Part shown: one piece after another, positions 49,156 through 57,682 of the stretch | Numbering within the stretch: the stretch's first letter is position 1 | How the letters are laid out: the number at the start of each line of letters is the position of its first letter | Position numbers and translations under genes: made by a program | The notes under the pieces: generated by a model | Databases searched by the model: none | What the model saw: only the letters and a program-made list of their open reading frames with translations | What the model was told of the DNA's origin: nothing | Assembly: GCF_001013905.1 (NCBI RefSeq) | Contig: NZ_LN831788.1 | Span: forward strand, 22,371-86,370 | Source: Streptomyces leeuwenhoekii | GTDB lineage: Bacteria; Actinomycetota; Actinomycetes; Streptomycetales; Streptomycetaceae | Direction: 5' to 3' | Length of the DNA stretch: 64,000 nt

Positions 49156-51480
49156 GTGACCACGAACACCCACTCCGCGCCACGCACCGACACGGCGGAA
49201 CGCTTCGCGGCCATCGGCCAATGCGTGCTCCCCGTCGCCACCGGCGCCCTCGCCCCCCTGCTCGACCCCAACGCCACCGCCGCAGCAGGCGCCGCCTACC
49301 TCACCGGCGCGACCTTCATCGGCGCCGCCTACATGGACCGCCTCGGCACCTGGGCGAACGACCTGCCGGGCATGGACATCGTCCGAGCCCACCGCGACAC
49401 CCTCGGCATCTCCACCATCACCACCGGCATGGCCCTCGGCATCGGCGCCTTCGGCGGACCCGCAGCCACCGACGCCCTCATGGCCGGCGCCCTCCAGCCC
49501 ACCACCGTGCCCGGCATCCTCTCCCTCGGCTGGTGGGCCGCCGTCGCTCTCATCCCGCTGAAGCTGCGCCGCGTCCTCGGCCGTAAGCGCCCCACCGCCT
49601 CCATTCCCGGCGCCGCCCCCACCAACCAGACCACGCCCGGCCCGGTCACCCTCGCCGACAAGATCCTCGCCGCGTGGGACGCGCACATCTCCAGCCCCGA
49701 CGGCGGAACCCACCGCCACCAGGTCCTCACTGACGTCACCGTCTACACCGACCGGTGGACGGGACGGATCCTCGCTCCCGCAGGAGCCGGCGTCACCGTC
49801 ACCAAGGAAGCGATCTCCTCCGTCTACAAGGTCAACGCCGGCTGGATCAGCCTCGAGCACGGCGACCACGCCGGAGAAGCCCACGTCACCGTCTCCTACA
49901 ACGCTCCCGCCGAACTCGACCCCAGCACCCTCCAGGGCGCCTGGAAGAAACGCGTCGCCTGCACCGGCGGCACCATGCCCAAAACCCACCTCGAGAACGT
50001 CACAGACGACCCCAACACCGGCGGCCAGGCCGCCTGGGTCGTCGCCGACGACGACATGAAGGGAGCCCTGAAGGCCCCCAACCTGATCGACCTCGCCGGG
50101 GACCTCCGCAAGTCCCCCCTGCTGATCTCCTACGAACCCAACCCCAACAACGTCCGCAAAGCGATCATCCGCGTCATGGACTCCAACCCCCTCGAAACCG
50201 GACACGACTTCCAGGGCCTGGACTCGATGAAGGCGTCCGCAGGCGGATGGTTCCCCATCGGGAAGATCATCTCCGGGCACCCGGCGCGCTTCCAGATGTT
50301 CGACCCCCAACTCGGAGCCCTCCACCTCGTCATCGCAGGCACCACCGGCAGCGGCAAAGGCGGAGCCGTCCAGATCATCTCCCTCGGCTACCACGCCAAC
50401 GGCGCCGCCATCATCTACGCCGACCCCAAAGGCGCCTCCAACCCCGCCATCCCCAAGATGGCCGCCTACTCCGGACTCCAGCGCTACGGCGCCCTCGGCG
50501 CACTCCGCCTCTCCTACCACGTCCTCCAGCACCGCGTAGAAGAGGCCGCCAAGCACGACCTGAAGAACTTCCAGCCCTCCAAGATGCGCCCCTGGTGCCC
50601 CACCATCCTCGACGAAGCCCCCCAGCTCCTCGGCCCCAAAGTTCCCAACCGCGCCGAAGCCGTCCACATCGTCAAGTCCGGAGCCTCCCTGGGCCGATCC
50701 CTCGGCATGCCCCTGGTCCTCGTCACCCAGACCGTCAACCTCGACCAGATGGGCGGCGAACAAGCCATCCGCGCCAACCTCCTCGCCGGCGGCGCCTGGC
50801 TGATCCTCCGCACCGACTCCGACCAGGTCAACCTCGGCGACCTCCCCGCCGGCTTCGAAGGCATCGACCCCTCCCAGATCCCCGCGGTCTGGCCCACCGA
50901 CGACGACTCCCTCATCTACGACCCCGACATCCCCGAGAACGACCCCCGCCGCACCTTCGGCCTGGGCTACCTCGCCGCCCCCGGCGGCCGCGCCGGCATG
51001 ATGCGCATCGACACCCTCGAGGACGCCACCCCCCACATCCGACCCGAACTCGTCGCAGCCCCCGAAGACGTCCCCTGGTGGGGCGACCAAGACGTCATGG
51101 AGGAACTCGCCAACACCCCCCTGCCCGGCTTCGACGAGAAGGGCGACGGCAGCGACGACGATGACCGCGCCAGCGGCCCGGTCATCGCGCCCGGCATCGA
51201 CCTCCAGAAGAAGGAACCCACCGCCGAAGAGAAAATCCTCACTGCACTCCGCGACGAAGCGGACCCCCTCCACCTCGACTACTTGGCCGGCGCCGCCGAC
51301 ATCGACCCCGAAGACTTCGAGACGACCTACGTGGACCGTGCGGCGCTCCTCGCCACGACCGGGCTGAAGGAGGGAACGTTCGCCAACGCCCTCAGCAAGC
51401 TGGAGACAGCCGGGAAGATTCACCGCGTGGCCGAAGGAAGGTCCGTCCGGGTCGGCCTGGGCCCCGACCCGGGGGAGTAG
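49156..51480 (+). CDS. traB: TraB/FtsK-type DNA translocase
   Basis: 774 residues, GTG start. The N-terminal third has hydrophobic segments (TAAAGAAYLTGATFIGAAYM, GILSLGWWAAVALIPLKL) for membrane anchoring. The motor domain has Walker A at 395-402 (GTTGSGKG), Walker B with DE at 486-487 (TILDEAPQLL), and VTQTVNLDQMGG. The C-terminal 80 residues form a winged-helix-like domain (ALLATTGLKEGTFANALSKLETAGKIHRV) comparable to the gamma domain of FtsK and the DNA-recognition end of TraB. In Streptomyces TraB alone moves double-stranded plasmid DNA between cells. It ends just before the late phage operon. Confidence 0.85.
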   Translation: MTTNTHSAPRTDTAERFAAIGQCVLPVATGALAPLLDPNATAAAGAAYLTGATFIGAAYMDRLGTWANDLPGMDIVRAHRDTLGISTITTGMALGIGAFGGPAATDALMAGALQPTTVPGILSLGWWAAVALIPLKLRRVLGRKRPTASIPGAAPTNQTTPGPVTLADKILAAWDAHISSPDGGTHRHQVLTDVTVYTDRWTGRILAPAGAGVTVTKEAISSVYKVNAGWISLEHGDHAGEAHVTVSYNAPAELDPSTLQGAWKKRVACTGGTMPKTHLENVTDDPNTGGQAAWVVADDDMKGALKAPNLIDLAGDLRKSPLLISYEPNPNNVRKAIIRVMDSNPLETGHDFQGLDSMKASAGGWFPIGKIISGHPARFQMFDPQLGALHLVIAGTTGSGKGGAVQIISLGYHANGAAIIYADPKGASNPAIPKMAAYSGLQRYGALGALRLSYHVLQHRVEEAAKHDLKNFQPSKMRPWCPTILDEAPQLLGPKVPNRAEAVHIVKSGASLGRSLGMPLVLVTQTVNLDQMGGEQAIRANLLAGGAWLILRTDSDQVNLGDLPAGFEGIDPSQIPAVWPTDDDSLIYDPDIPENDPRRTFGLGYLAAPGGRAGMMRIDTLEDATPHIRPELVAAPEDVPWWGDQDVMEELANTPLPGFDEKGDGSDDDDRASGPVIAPGIDLQKKEPTAEEKILTALRDEADPLHLDYLAGAADIDPEDFETTYVDRAALLATTGLKEGTFANALSKLETAGKIHRVAEGRSVRVGLGPDPGE

Positions 51481-51711
51481 CCACCAGGGGAAGGCGCCTC
51501 AGACAAACGCCCGAATCTACGGCAGCATCATCCGTGTCGGCTCAGCCCCGGTGTCCCCGCGCCCAACTGGGCCGACACCCCACGCATATATCTCACCCCC
51601 TGGGAAACAGCACCCCCAGACCCGCTCGGCCCCACCAACCCCCAGTGGGGGGACCGAGCACCAGACGGCCCCGCAGCGCCTTCCCCCAGCGCTACGGGGC
51701 CGTCCCCATGC
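51481..51711. other. Intergenic tail of the transfer operon
   Basis: 230 bases without a gene after traB. GGGGCCG and related GC-rich arms near 51640-51710 can form a hairpin, a probable terminator for both traB and the convergent small gene. Confidence 0.35.
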
Positions 51712-51942
51712 TCAGCCGTAATAGTCGTCCGTGTACTCCGGGCCCCCAGGCTCAGACTCACACCCCTCATACCGCTCCGGCGCCCCATGCGTCAGCACCA
51801 GCCCATACGACTGCGGCACAAAGCCACACCCCTTGTCCGTCCACCGGCCAGCCGCCACCGTCCACACAATCAGCAACACCAACACACCAACGATCTTCTG
51901 CGTGCGGGACGGCCTCCACCCACGCCTCTCGGTTTCGCTCAT
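51712..51942 (-). CDS. Small membrane protein, leftward
   Basis: 76 residues. A basic start (MSETERRGWRPSRTQKI), one hydrophobic helix (VGVLVLLIVWTVAAG) and an exported-looking tail with two Cys and an acidic C-terminus. It is the only leftward gene between the transfer and late operons. The start may instead be ATG 51954. Confidence 0.5.
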   Translation of the reverse strand: MSETERRGWRPSRTQKIVGVLVLLIVWTVAAGRWTDKGCGFVPQSYGLVLTHGAPERYEGCESEPGGPEYTDDYYG

Positions 51943-52011
51943 GCCGCGCACCATGACACCCCACGGCCACCAGGGGGAACACAACAGCGAAAATCGGCGA
52001 TCATCCGTAAC

Positions 52012-52026
52012 AAGGCGCGGGGCCTG
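52012..52026 (+). promoter_or_regulatory. Late-operon leader motif, copy 1
   Basis: AAGGCGCGGGGCCTG, 37 bases before the terminase small subunit start. AGGC and GCCT can pair as a short RNA hairpin. The same 14-15 bases precede the portal and the scaffold genes. Confidence 0.6.
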
Positions 52027-52063
52027 ACAACCACACAAACAACCGAGCGGGAGCCCCACCGCC

Positions 52064-52597
52064 ATGGGATGGTCAAAACTCAAGCAGGACGAAGTCGCCG
52101 TCCGCCGCACCGCGCTGCTGAAGCTGCGCCGCGAAGGCGTCCGCTACGACGACCCGCGCATCGAAGCCCTCGGCTACGCCAGCCCCAACGCCGCCCGCCG
52201 CGACCTCACCCGCGCCCTCGAAGCCCACCGCGACGAAGAAGCCGCCGAAGTCAGCATCTACCGCCAGCAGGAGAACGAACGTCTCGACGCCCTCCTCGAA
52301 GCCGCCTGGCCCCGCGCGACACAGCCGTCCCCGGTCTTCGACAAGGAGGGCAACATCGTCGGCGAGGAACTCGACATGCGGGCCATCGACACTGTCCTGC
52401 GGCTCATGGACCGCCGTGCCAAGCTCAACGGCCTCGACATGCCGGCCAAGACCGAAGTCACCGGCGCCAACGGCGGACCCCTCCAGATGAGCCAGGCCGG
52501 TGACGCCGAACTCGAAGCCATCATGAACGCCGGGCCGGACCCCGCCCCGAACCTTGAGGGCGCCCCCGGCGAACAGCCCGGCGACGGCAGTGGCTGA
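52064..52597 (+). CDS. terS: Terminase small subunit (putative)
   Basis: 177 residues, ATG. RRTALLKLRREGVRYDDPRIEALGYASPNAARRDLTRALEAHRDEEAAEVSIYRQQENERLDALLEAAW shows an N-terminal HTH for DNA recognition and a helical oligomerisation segment. DTVLRLMDRRAKLNGLDMP is frequent in phage small terminases. The size and position directly before terL fit; the stop overlaps the terL start. The protein would recognise the packaging site. Confidence 0.8.
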   Translation: MGWSKLKQDEVAVRRTALLKLRREGVRYDDPRIEALGYASPNAARRDLTRALEAHRDEEAAEVSIYRQQENERLDALLEAAWPRATQPSPVFDKEGNIVGEELDMRAIDTVLRLMDRRAKLNGLDMPAKTEVTGANGGPLQMSQAGDAELEAIMNAGPDPAPNLEGAPGEQPGDGSG

Positions 52598-54116
52598 CGG
52601 CATCCTCGCCCGCTACCGGGCCCTACCCGCCGCCGAGCGCCGCAACATCATCCGTCACGCCTCCGACGACCTCCGCGCCCAGCTCGCCACGCTCGAAGCC
52701 GAAATGGCGATGGACCGATCCCCAGGAGCGCTCGCCGCCGTCCTTACTCACGGGAAGGAAATGCAGGCCCGGCACCTGGACATCATCGACCGCATCTACC
52801 AGCGCATCGCCGCCGGGGAACGCATCCGCGCCATGGTCACCATGCCCCCGCGCGCGGGAAAGTCCCGCCGCACCTCCCGCTGGGGCCCCACTTGGTACCT
52901 GCGCCGTCAGCCCGACCACCGGTTCATGCTCGCCTCCTACGCCGCCCACCTAGCCGACGACCACGGCCGGTGGATACGCAACACGATCACCGAGCACGCC
53001 CCCACGCTCGGCATTCGCCTCAAATACGGGTCACAGGCAGCCAACCGGTTCGACATCGACGGCCACGAGGGCGGCATGGTCACCGCAGGTGTTGGAGGCC
53101 CGCTGACCGGTCGCGGCGCGCACGTTGCCTGCGTGGACGACCCATTCAAAGGCTCCGAGGATGCCGGCAGCCCCACACAACGCGAGCGGGTCTGGGACTG
53201 GTGGCAGTCAGTTCTTCTCACCCGGCTCGAACCTCAAGGGTCCGTCCTCCTCGTGAACACCCGCTGGGACGACGACGACCTCTCTGGCCGACTCCTCAGG
53301 GAAGAACCCGACGACTGGATCGTCATCGACCTCCCCGCCATCGCTCTGTCAGCCGACGACCCCCTTGGACGGAAGCCAGGAGAAGCCCTCTGGCCCGAGC
53401 GGTACAACGCAGACGACTACGCGCGCATCCGGAAATCCGTAGGTGAACGTGTCTGGTGGGCTCTCTACCAGCAGCAGCCCAGACCTCTCGAAGGCGGCGT
53501 CTGGCAGTGGGCTTGGATCACAGGAAACCGCATCAGCCCCGCTGCATTCCGCGGTGTCAACCTCACACGGACCCTGATCGCCATTGACCCCTCCGGTGGG
53601 GCGGGCACAGCCAACGACGAAACCGGCATCATGGCGGCAGCCAGAGACGAGGCAGGAGAGCTGTACCTCTTCGCTGATCACTCTGGCCGGCACGGCGCCA
53701 ACAGCTGGGGACGCGAGGCATGCCTGCTGGCACTCGACAGCGATGCAGACGCCTTCGTTGTTGAGACGAACTTCGGTGGCGACATGACCAGGCAAGTACT
53801 CACCCAGGCGTGGCAGGAGCTGCAACGCGCAGGCAGCATCACAAACCAGCCCATGCCACGGATCATCGAAGTGAACGCCAAGCAGGGCAAACGGCTGCGG
53901 GCAGAGCCGATCGCTCAGCTCTATGAGCAGGGCAGAGTCCACCATGTGGGTGAGTTCGACACTCTGGAACGCCAGATGGTCACTTGGGTGCCAGGCATGG
54001 ACTCCCCAGACCGCATGGATGCTGCTGTGCACGCGCTGACAGAGCTGGCAGACCCGACACAGGCCGGCTTGGGCAGCCAGCAGTACACCGACCAGCGCCT
54101 CAGAGGACGACGCTGA
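52590..54116 (+). CDS. terL: Terminase large subunit
   Basis: 508 residues from GTG 52590. The ATPase motor contains MPPRAGKSRR (Walker A, about 85-94), VACVDDPF (Walker B) and VNTRWDDDD (coupling motif). The C-terminal RNase H-like nuclease shows TLIAIDPSGGAG, AFVVETNFGGD and SPDRMDAAVHAL, the three acidic sites. It cuts concatemers and pumps DNA into the procapsid. Third-position GC falls in the second half compared with the flanking genes. Confidence 0.95.
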   Translation: MADGILARYRALPAAERRNIIRHASDDLRAQLATLEAEMAMDRSPGALAAVLTHGKEMQARHLDIIDRIYQRIAAGERIRAMVTMPPRAGKSRRTSRWGPTWYLRRQPDHRFMLASYAAHLADDHGRWIRNTITEHAPTLGIRLKYGSQAANRFDIDGHEGGMVTAGVGGPLTGRGAHVACVDDPFKGSEDAGSPTQRERVWDWWQSVLLTRLEPQGSVLLVNTRWDDDDLSGRLLREEPDDWIVIDLPAIALSADDPLGRKPGEALWPERYNADDYARIRKSVGERVWWALYQQQPRPLEGGVWQWAWITGNRISPAAFRGVNLTRTLIAIDPSGGAGTANDETGIMAAARDEAGELYLFADHSGRHGANSWGREACLLALDSDADAFVVETNFGGDMTRQVLTQAWQELQRAGSITNQPMPRIIEVNAKQGKRLRAEPIAQLYEQGRVHHVGEFDTLERQMVTWVPGMDSPDRMDAAVHALTELADPTQAGLGSQQYTDQRLRGRR

Positions 54117-54320
54117 CCAGCGCTAACGTCTGCTCCAAGATGGCTGTGGTTAGAGACGACAGGCCACTACAACAGCGATCGTAGGTAGCGACAGAGGCTT
54201 CTCTGGGCAGTCCAAAAGACGGGATCGTATGCCTCGTGGATTATTAATCCACGGGGATGGAAGGTACATTGGCAGGCGGCTAGAGCAGTGCGGAAAGTAG
54301 TGCACTGGCCGCACAACGAA

Positions 54321-54360
54321 ACAGGACCGCCCCAACCTGGCTGGTCGGGAACGGCCCTGT
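54321..54360 (+). terminator. Terminator candidate after terL
   Basis: ACAGGACCG (54321-54329) and CGGCCCTGT (54352-54360) pair with one mismatch and are followed by CTCTTC. It would separate terminase from portal transcription. Confidence 0.5.
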
Positions 54361-54808
54361 CTCTTCACAAGTGGGCTGTCGGACCAGGAGCTACGGCTTC
54401 GTCATCCCTGGAGTAGCAGCTCCAGGAGAGCGACGACGAAGCACCAGAAGCTCCAGTCCGGCTGTCCGTTTTCGTCCATTCGTCACCTCATCTGCGGCTC
54501 CTGCGACTTTTGGCCTGGCGAGCCGCACCCTCCGGGCCTAGGCGCCGGAGGGCACATGCAGTGACGGGTCGGTAACGAACACCCGCTGGAAGTCTAAGGC
54601 GTCCCGGGTAGTCCTCCGGACCACCCCCGTGGACAAACCTTCACAACTCCGGCCTATCGGGGGCTAGATGATCACGAAGAGCCACCTTTCGCCACCCCAT
54701 CGGGTGGTCTGACGGTCGAACACACCCCCGCTCACCCCGCCGTTCCGGTGAACCGAACGAGCCCGGCCAGGGGGGAAGCCCCTCCTCCCGCGGCCCTACC
54801 CTGATCAC

Positions 54809-54823
54809 AAGGCGCGGGGCCTG
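54809..54823 (+). promoter_or_regulatory. Late-operon leader motif, copy 2
   Basis: AAGGCGCGGGGCCTG, identical over 15 bases to copy 1, 22 bases before the portal start. Preceded by CCTGATCAC. Confidence 0.6.
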
Positions 54824-54845
54824 GAGCGGAGTGGAGAGGGATGCC

Positions 54846-56738
54846 GTGGGCTGGCTGTCCGGCGCCAAGCAAGTCGTCATCGACGCCTGGTCGTGGCTGA
54901 ACTACAAGCCGATCTACGCCAACGACCGCGGCATCCCCTACCGGCGGGCCTTCCCCGAAGCCAAGGCCACCTGGGTCCCCGCCGCGGACGAGCGGCGCCT
55001 CGCCGCGTACAAGCTCCTCGCCGCCTACGACCACAACCAGGCCGCCGAGCTCGCCGAGGTCCGCGACGGCCCCGAAGCCCGCGAGAGGCGTGAGTTCGGC
55101 GACCCCAGCATGTTCGTCGACACGATCCTCGCCCACGTCCTCGGCCGTGAGCAGCACATCACCGTCCCCGGCGCCGAGAACACCGGCACCACCGGCAGTC
55201 AGGGGGAGTCGGCGGCCGCGATGGCGGAGCGGGTGCAGACCCTGCTGCGGGACTGGGCCGACACCGAGCTGCTGCCCATGCGGATCCAGCAGAGCGAACG
55301 TAAGGCAGTCCTCCTGGGTGACGGCGTGTACCGGCTGGCTTGGGACCCCACCAAGCGCCGCGTCACCGTCCGCTCCGTCGACCCGGGCTTCTACTTCCCC
55401 GTCCTGGAGGAGGACGACGGCGGCGAGTTCCCGAGCCGTGTCCACTTCGCGTGGGAGCTCGCCGAGGACACCCGCCGCGGCCTGAAGGCCCGCATCCGCC
55501 GCATCACCTACGAACTCGCCCCCATCGGCGCCCCCACCTCACCCAGCACCGACACCGACGGCCGGCCCGTGCGCGTGCCGGTCACCGTCGAAGGGCCCGA
55601 AGGCGAGCCGATACCCGTCATCGGCCAGGGCGACACCGTCGACCCGGACACCGGCACGATCACCCGCCTCTACCCGTGGTCCGACACCCCCAGCCCGGTC
55701 ACCTGCTACCTCACCGACGCCACCTGGAACCTCGACGACCTCAAGGGGGACTACGACGTCGACTCCCTGCCGATGGCGAAGGCGTCCTACGCGGTCCGCT
55801 CCGACGGTGAGGTACTGGACCGGCTCGACCTGCTGATCGACTTCCTGCCGGTGATCCACGTCCCGAACACCGTCCCGGACGCCGAGGAGCACTGGGGCCA
55901 GTCCTCCCTGGCGAAGGTGCTGCAAGTCTTCGACGAGCTCGCATCATCGGACACGGACTCCTCCCGCGCCTCCGCCACCACCGGCCTGCCCATGCTCGCC
56001 GTGTCCGGCGTCACCGACTCCCGCTCCCAGATGGCCGTCGAACCCGGCGCCGTGTGGAAGCTCGGCGACACCGGCAAGCTCACCGCGGTCGACACCTCCC
56101 CGGCGCTGCGGGAACTCCGCGAGCACGTCCACGACCTCGCCGACCGCGCGGCGACCGTCGCCCGTCTCCCCGCCGTCGCGCTCGGCACCCTCGACCCGAC
56201 GAAGGCACCCTCCGGATACGCCCTCGAAGTGTCCTTGGGCCCGCTGGACTCCCTCATCGGCAGCATGCGCCTGGCCCGCGACCACAAGTACGCCCTGCTG
56301 CTGAAGATGGTGCAGCGACTCCACCTGGCCGGGCAGCACCCCGACTGGGTCGGCATCACCGTCCAGCCCGCCAAGCTCGTCTTCGGCCCGTACAAGCCGA
56401 CCGACCGCAACGGCATCCTCACCATGGTCACCCTCGGCGTGGAGAAGGGCGTCCTGTCCAAGGAGACCGCCATCCGCATGCTCATCGAGGCCGGCTTCCC
56501 CATCGAGGACGCCGAGGACGAACTCCGCCGGATCGACGCCCGCAGCTTCGATGACGCCCGCGCACTGGCCGACGCGCTCGGCAACGTCGAGGAGGTCGCC
56601 GCGTTCCTCGGCCGGAAAGCCCCCGACGAACCCGAGACGCCTCCTGTGCGACTCCCGCCCACCGAGGACGACGATCCCGAGGACGACGAAGAAGCGCCCG
56701 GACAGGAGCCGCGGGGGAGCAGGGGGAACACGGCGTGA
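54846..56738 (+). CDS. Portal protein
   Basis: 630 residues from GTG 54846, which has GGAGAGGG at good spacing (GTG 54831 is the alternative). It contains an N-terminal helical region, RKAVLLGDGVYRLAWDPTKRRVTVRSVDPGFYFPVLEE (typical of the portal wing), LIDFLPVIHVPN, AVALGTLDPTKAPSGYAL and a C-terminal crown with AIRMLIEAGFPIEDAEDELRRID. The acidic tail (DDDPEDDEE) is usual. Twelve copies form the ring at one capsid vertex through which DNA enters. Confidence 0.88.
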   Translation: MGWLSGAKQVVIDAWSWLNYKPIYANDRGIPYRRAFPEAKATWVPAADERRLAAYKLLAAYDHNQAAELAEVRDGPEARERREFGDPSMFVDTILAHVLGREQHITVPGAENTGTTGSQGESAAAMAERVQTLLRDWADTELLPMRIQQSERKAVLLGDGVYRLAWDPTKRRVTVRSVDPGFYFPVLEEDDGGEFPSRVHFAWELAEDTRRGLKARIRRITYELAPIGAPTSPSTDTDGRPVRVPVTVEGPEGEPIPVIGQGDTVDPDTGTITRLYPWSDTPSPVTCYLTDATWNLDDLKGDYDVDSLPMAKASYAVRSDGEVLDRLDLLIDFLPVIHVPNTVPDAEEHWGQSSLAKVLQVFDELASSDTDSSRASATTGLPMLAVSGVTDSRSQMAVEPGAVWKLGDTGKLTAVDTSPALRELREHVHDLADRAATVARLPAVALGTLDPTKAPSGYALEVSLGPLDSLIGSMRLARDHKYALLLKMVQRLHLAGQHPDWVGITVQPAKLVFGPYKPTDRNGILTMVTLGVEKGVLSKETAIRMLIEAGFPIEDAEDELRRIDARSFDDARALADALGNVEEVAAFLGRKAPDEPETPPVRLPPTEDDDPEDDEEAPGQEPRGSRGNTA

Positions 56739-56760
56739 GAAATGTGCTGCACTTGGATCT

Positions 56761-56774
56761 AGGCGCGGGGCCTG
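56761..56774 (+). promoter_or_regulatory. Late-operon leader motif, copy 3
   Basis: AGGCGCGGGGCCTG, 14 bases identical to copies 1 and 2, 26 bases before the scaffold start, in the gap after the portal gene. Confidence 0.6.
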
Positions 56775-56800
56775 AACTGTCCATGGGAGGACTGTCTGTA

Positions 56801-57574
56801 ATGCGTGCCCCCGCGCAGCACCGCCGCCCCGGTCTCAACGCCGCCCACGGCTGGGCCCATCCCTACACGGGCATCGAGGCCCTGGCCACGTTCTACAACG
56901 ACGGCGGCGACCCGCCCACCCCCGCGGACATCCCCCCGAAGCGCACCACCACCACCGCGGGAGACCCGGACACGGTCGTCATGCCGCAGGAGAAGTTCAC
57001 GCAGAACATGACCGAACAGAGGCGCCGCGGCCGGCACGCCGCCTACCGGGAGATAGCCGAAGCCGCCGGCATCGACTTCGACGTCGACACCTTCGACCCG
57101 AAGGCGTTCGCCGCGCAGTTCAAGGAAGCGCAGGCCGCACGGCAGGCCCTTCTCACCGAAGAGCAGCGCCGCGCCGAGGAGCTCGCGCAGAAGGAGCAGG
57201 CTCTCGCCGCGCGGGAGCAGGCAGCCGCCCAGCGCGAAGCCGAAGCCGCCCGCCTCGCCCGCGACGTGAAGATCCGTGCCGCTCTCGTCCGGCTCGGCGC
57301 CACCGGCGACGACCTCGACGACGCCGCCGCCCTCATGCGCATCGGTGACGACGCCGACGACGACGCCATCACCCAGGCCGCCGAAGCTCTCAAGGCCCGC
57401 CGCGGCGAACTCTTCGGCGCCACCCCCGCGCCGGCCCCGTCGCCGCTTCCCCCCGCGCCCGGCGGCGCCCCCGCGGGCGGCGGCACCCCCCGCCCGGCCC
57501 CCAGCAAGGACGACGCCAAGGCCAGGGCCCGCGAGCTGGCCGTGAAGATGGGCTACGCCAAGCCCGCCGCCTGA
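56801..57574 (+). CDS. Capsid scaffolding protein (putative)
   Basis: 257 residues. The central part is a long charged coiled coil (AQFKEAQAARQALLTEEQRRAEELAQKEQALAAREQAAAQREAEAARLA), flanked by acidic and Pro-rich segments and ending with a basic helix (KARARELAVKMGYAKP), the usual capsid-binding end. Between portal and decoration protein this is the normal position of the scaffold that guides procapsid assembly. Start ATG 56801 is favoured by GGGAGG; ATG 56783 is possible. Confidence 0.78.
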   Translation: MRAPAQHRRPGLNAAHGWAHPYTGIEALATFYNDGGDPPTPADIPPKRTTTTAGDPDTVVMPQEKFTQNMTEQRRRGRHAAYREIAEAAGIDFDVDTFDPKAFAAQFKEAQAARQALLTEEQRRAEELAQKEQALAAREQAAAQREAEAARLARDVKIRAALVRLGATGDDLDDAAALMRIGDDADDDAITQAAEALKARRGELFGATPAPAPSPLPPAPGGAPAGGGTPRPAPSKDDAKARARELAVKMGYAKPAA

Positions 57575-57606
57575 CCACAGGCGACCGAAGACCGAGGGAC
57601 CACGCC

Positions 57607-57677
57607 TCTCCTCCCGTGGACGACACCCACCCGGTGTCCGCCCCCCCAGTAGTACATCCTCATTCCACGGGAGGAGA
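57607..57677 (+). promoter_or_regulatory. Hairpin masking the ribosome binding site of the decoration gene
   Basis: TCTCCTCCCGTGG (57607-57619) is perfectly complementary to CCACGGGAGGAGA (57665-57677), and the right arm contains the ribosome binding site 6 bases before the ATG at 57683. An inner GGTGTCC pairing tightens the fold. It would limit translation until opened. Confidence 0.65.
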
Positions 57678-57682
57678 CCGGC

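Larger units (their letters stand above)
54117..54845. ncRNA. Gene-free structured region between terminase and portal
   Basis: About 715 bases without a convincing gene, with lower GC than the neighbours. It holds several strong stems: CGTGGATT/AATCCACG at 54235-54253; a terminator-like ACAGGACCG/CGGCCCTGT at 54321-54360; a nested fold at 54386-54453 with GGAGCT/AGCTCC, GCTTCGTC/GACGAAGC and CTGGAG/CTCCAG; and CCCTCCGG/CCGGAGGG at 54528-54552. It may encode a structured RNA, a degenerate intron, or contain the packaging site. Class unknown. Confidence 0.45.

Noticed and set aside
49132..51423. A 763-residue open frame on the minus strand opposite traB
   Set aside because: Composition is Gly/Val/Asp-rich nonsense typical of the shadow of a high-GC gene; no start signal, and the plus-strand frame has clear TraB motifs.
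41383..51480. Clustered GACCCGGA-type TraB recognition repeats near traB
   Set aside because: Only scattered single matches inside genes elsewhere in the window; no cluster was seen.
54200..54300. Possible tRNA around the GTGGA-TTATTAA-TCCAC stem-loop
   Set aside because: The loop looks like an anticodon arm, but no acceptor stem, D arm or T arm with TTCRA can be fitted around it.
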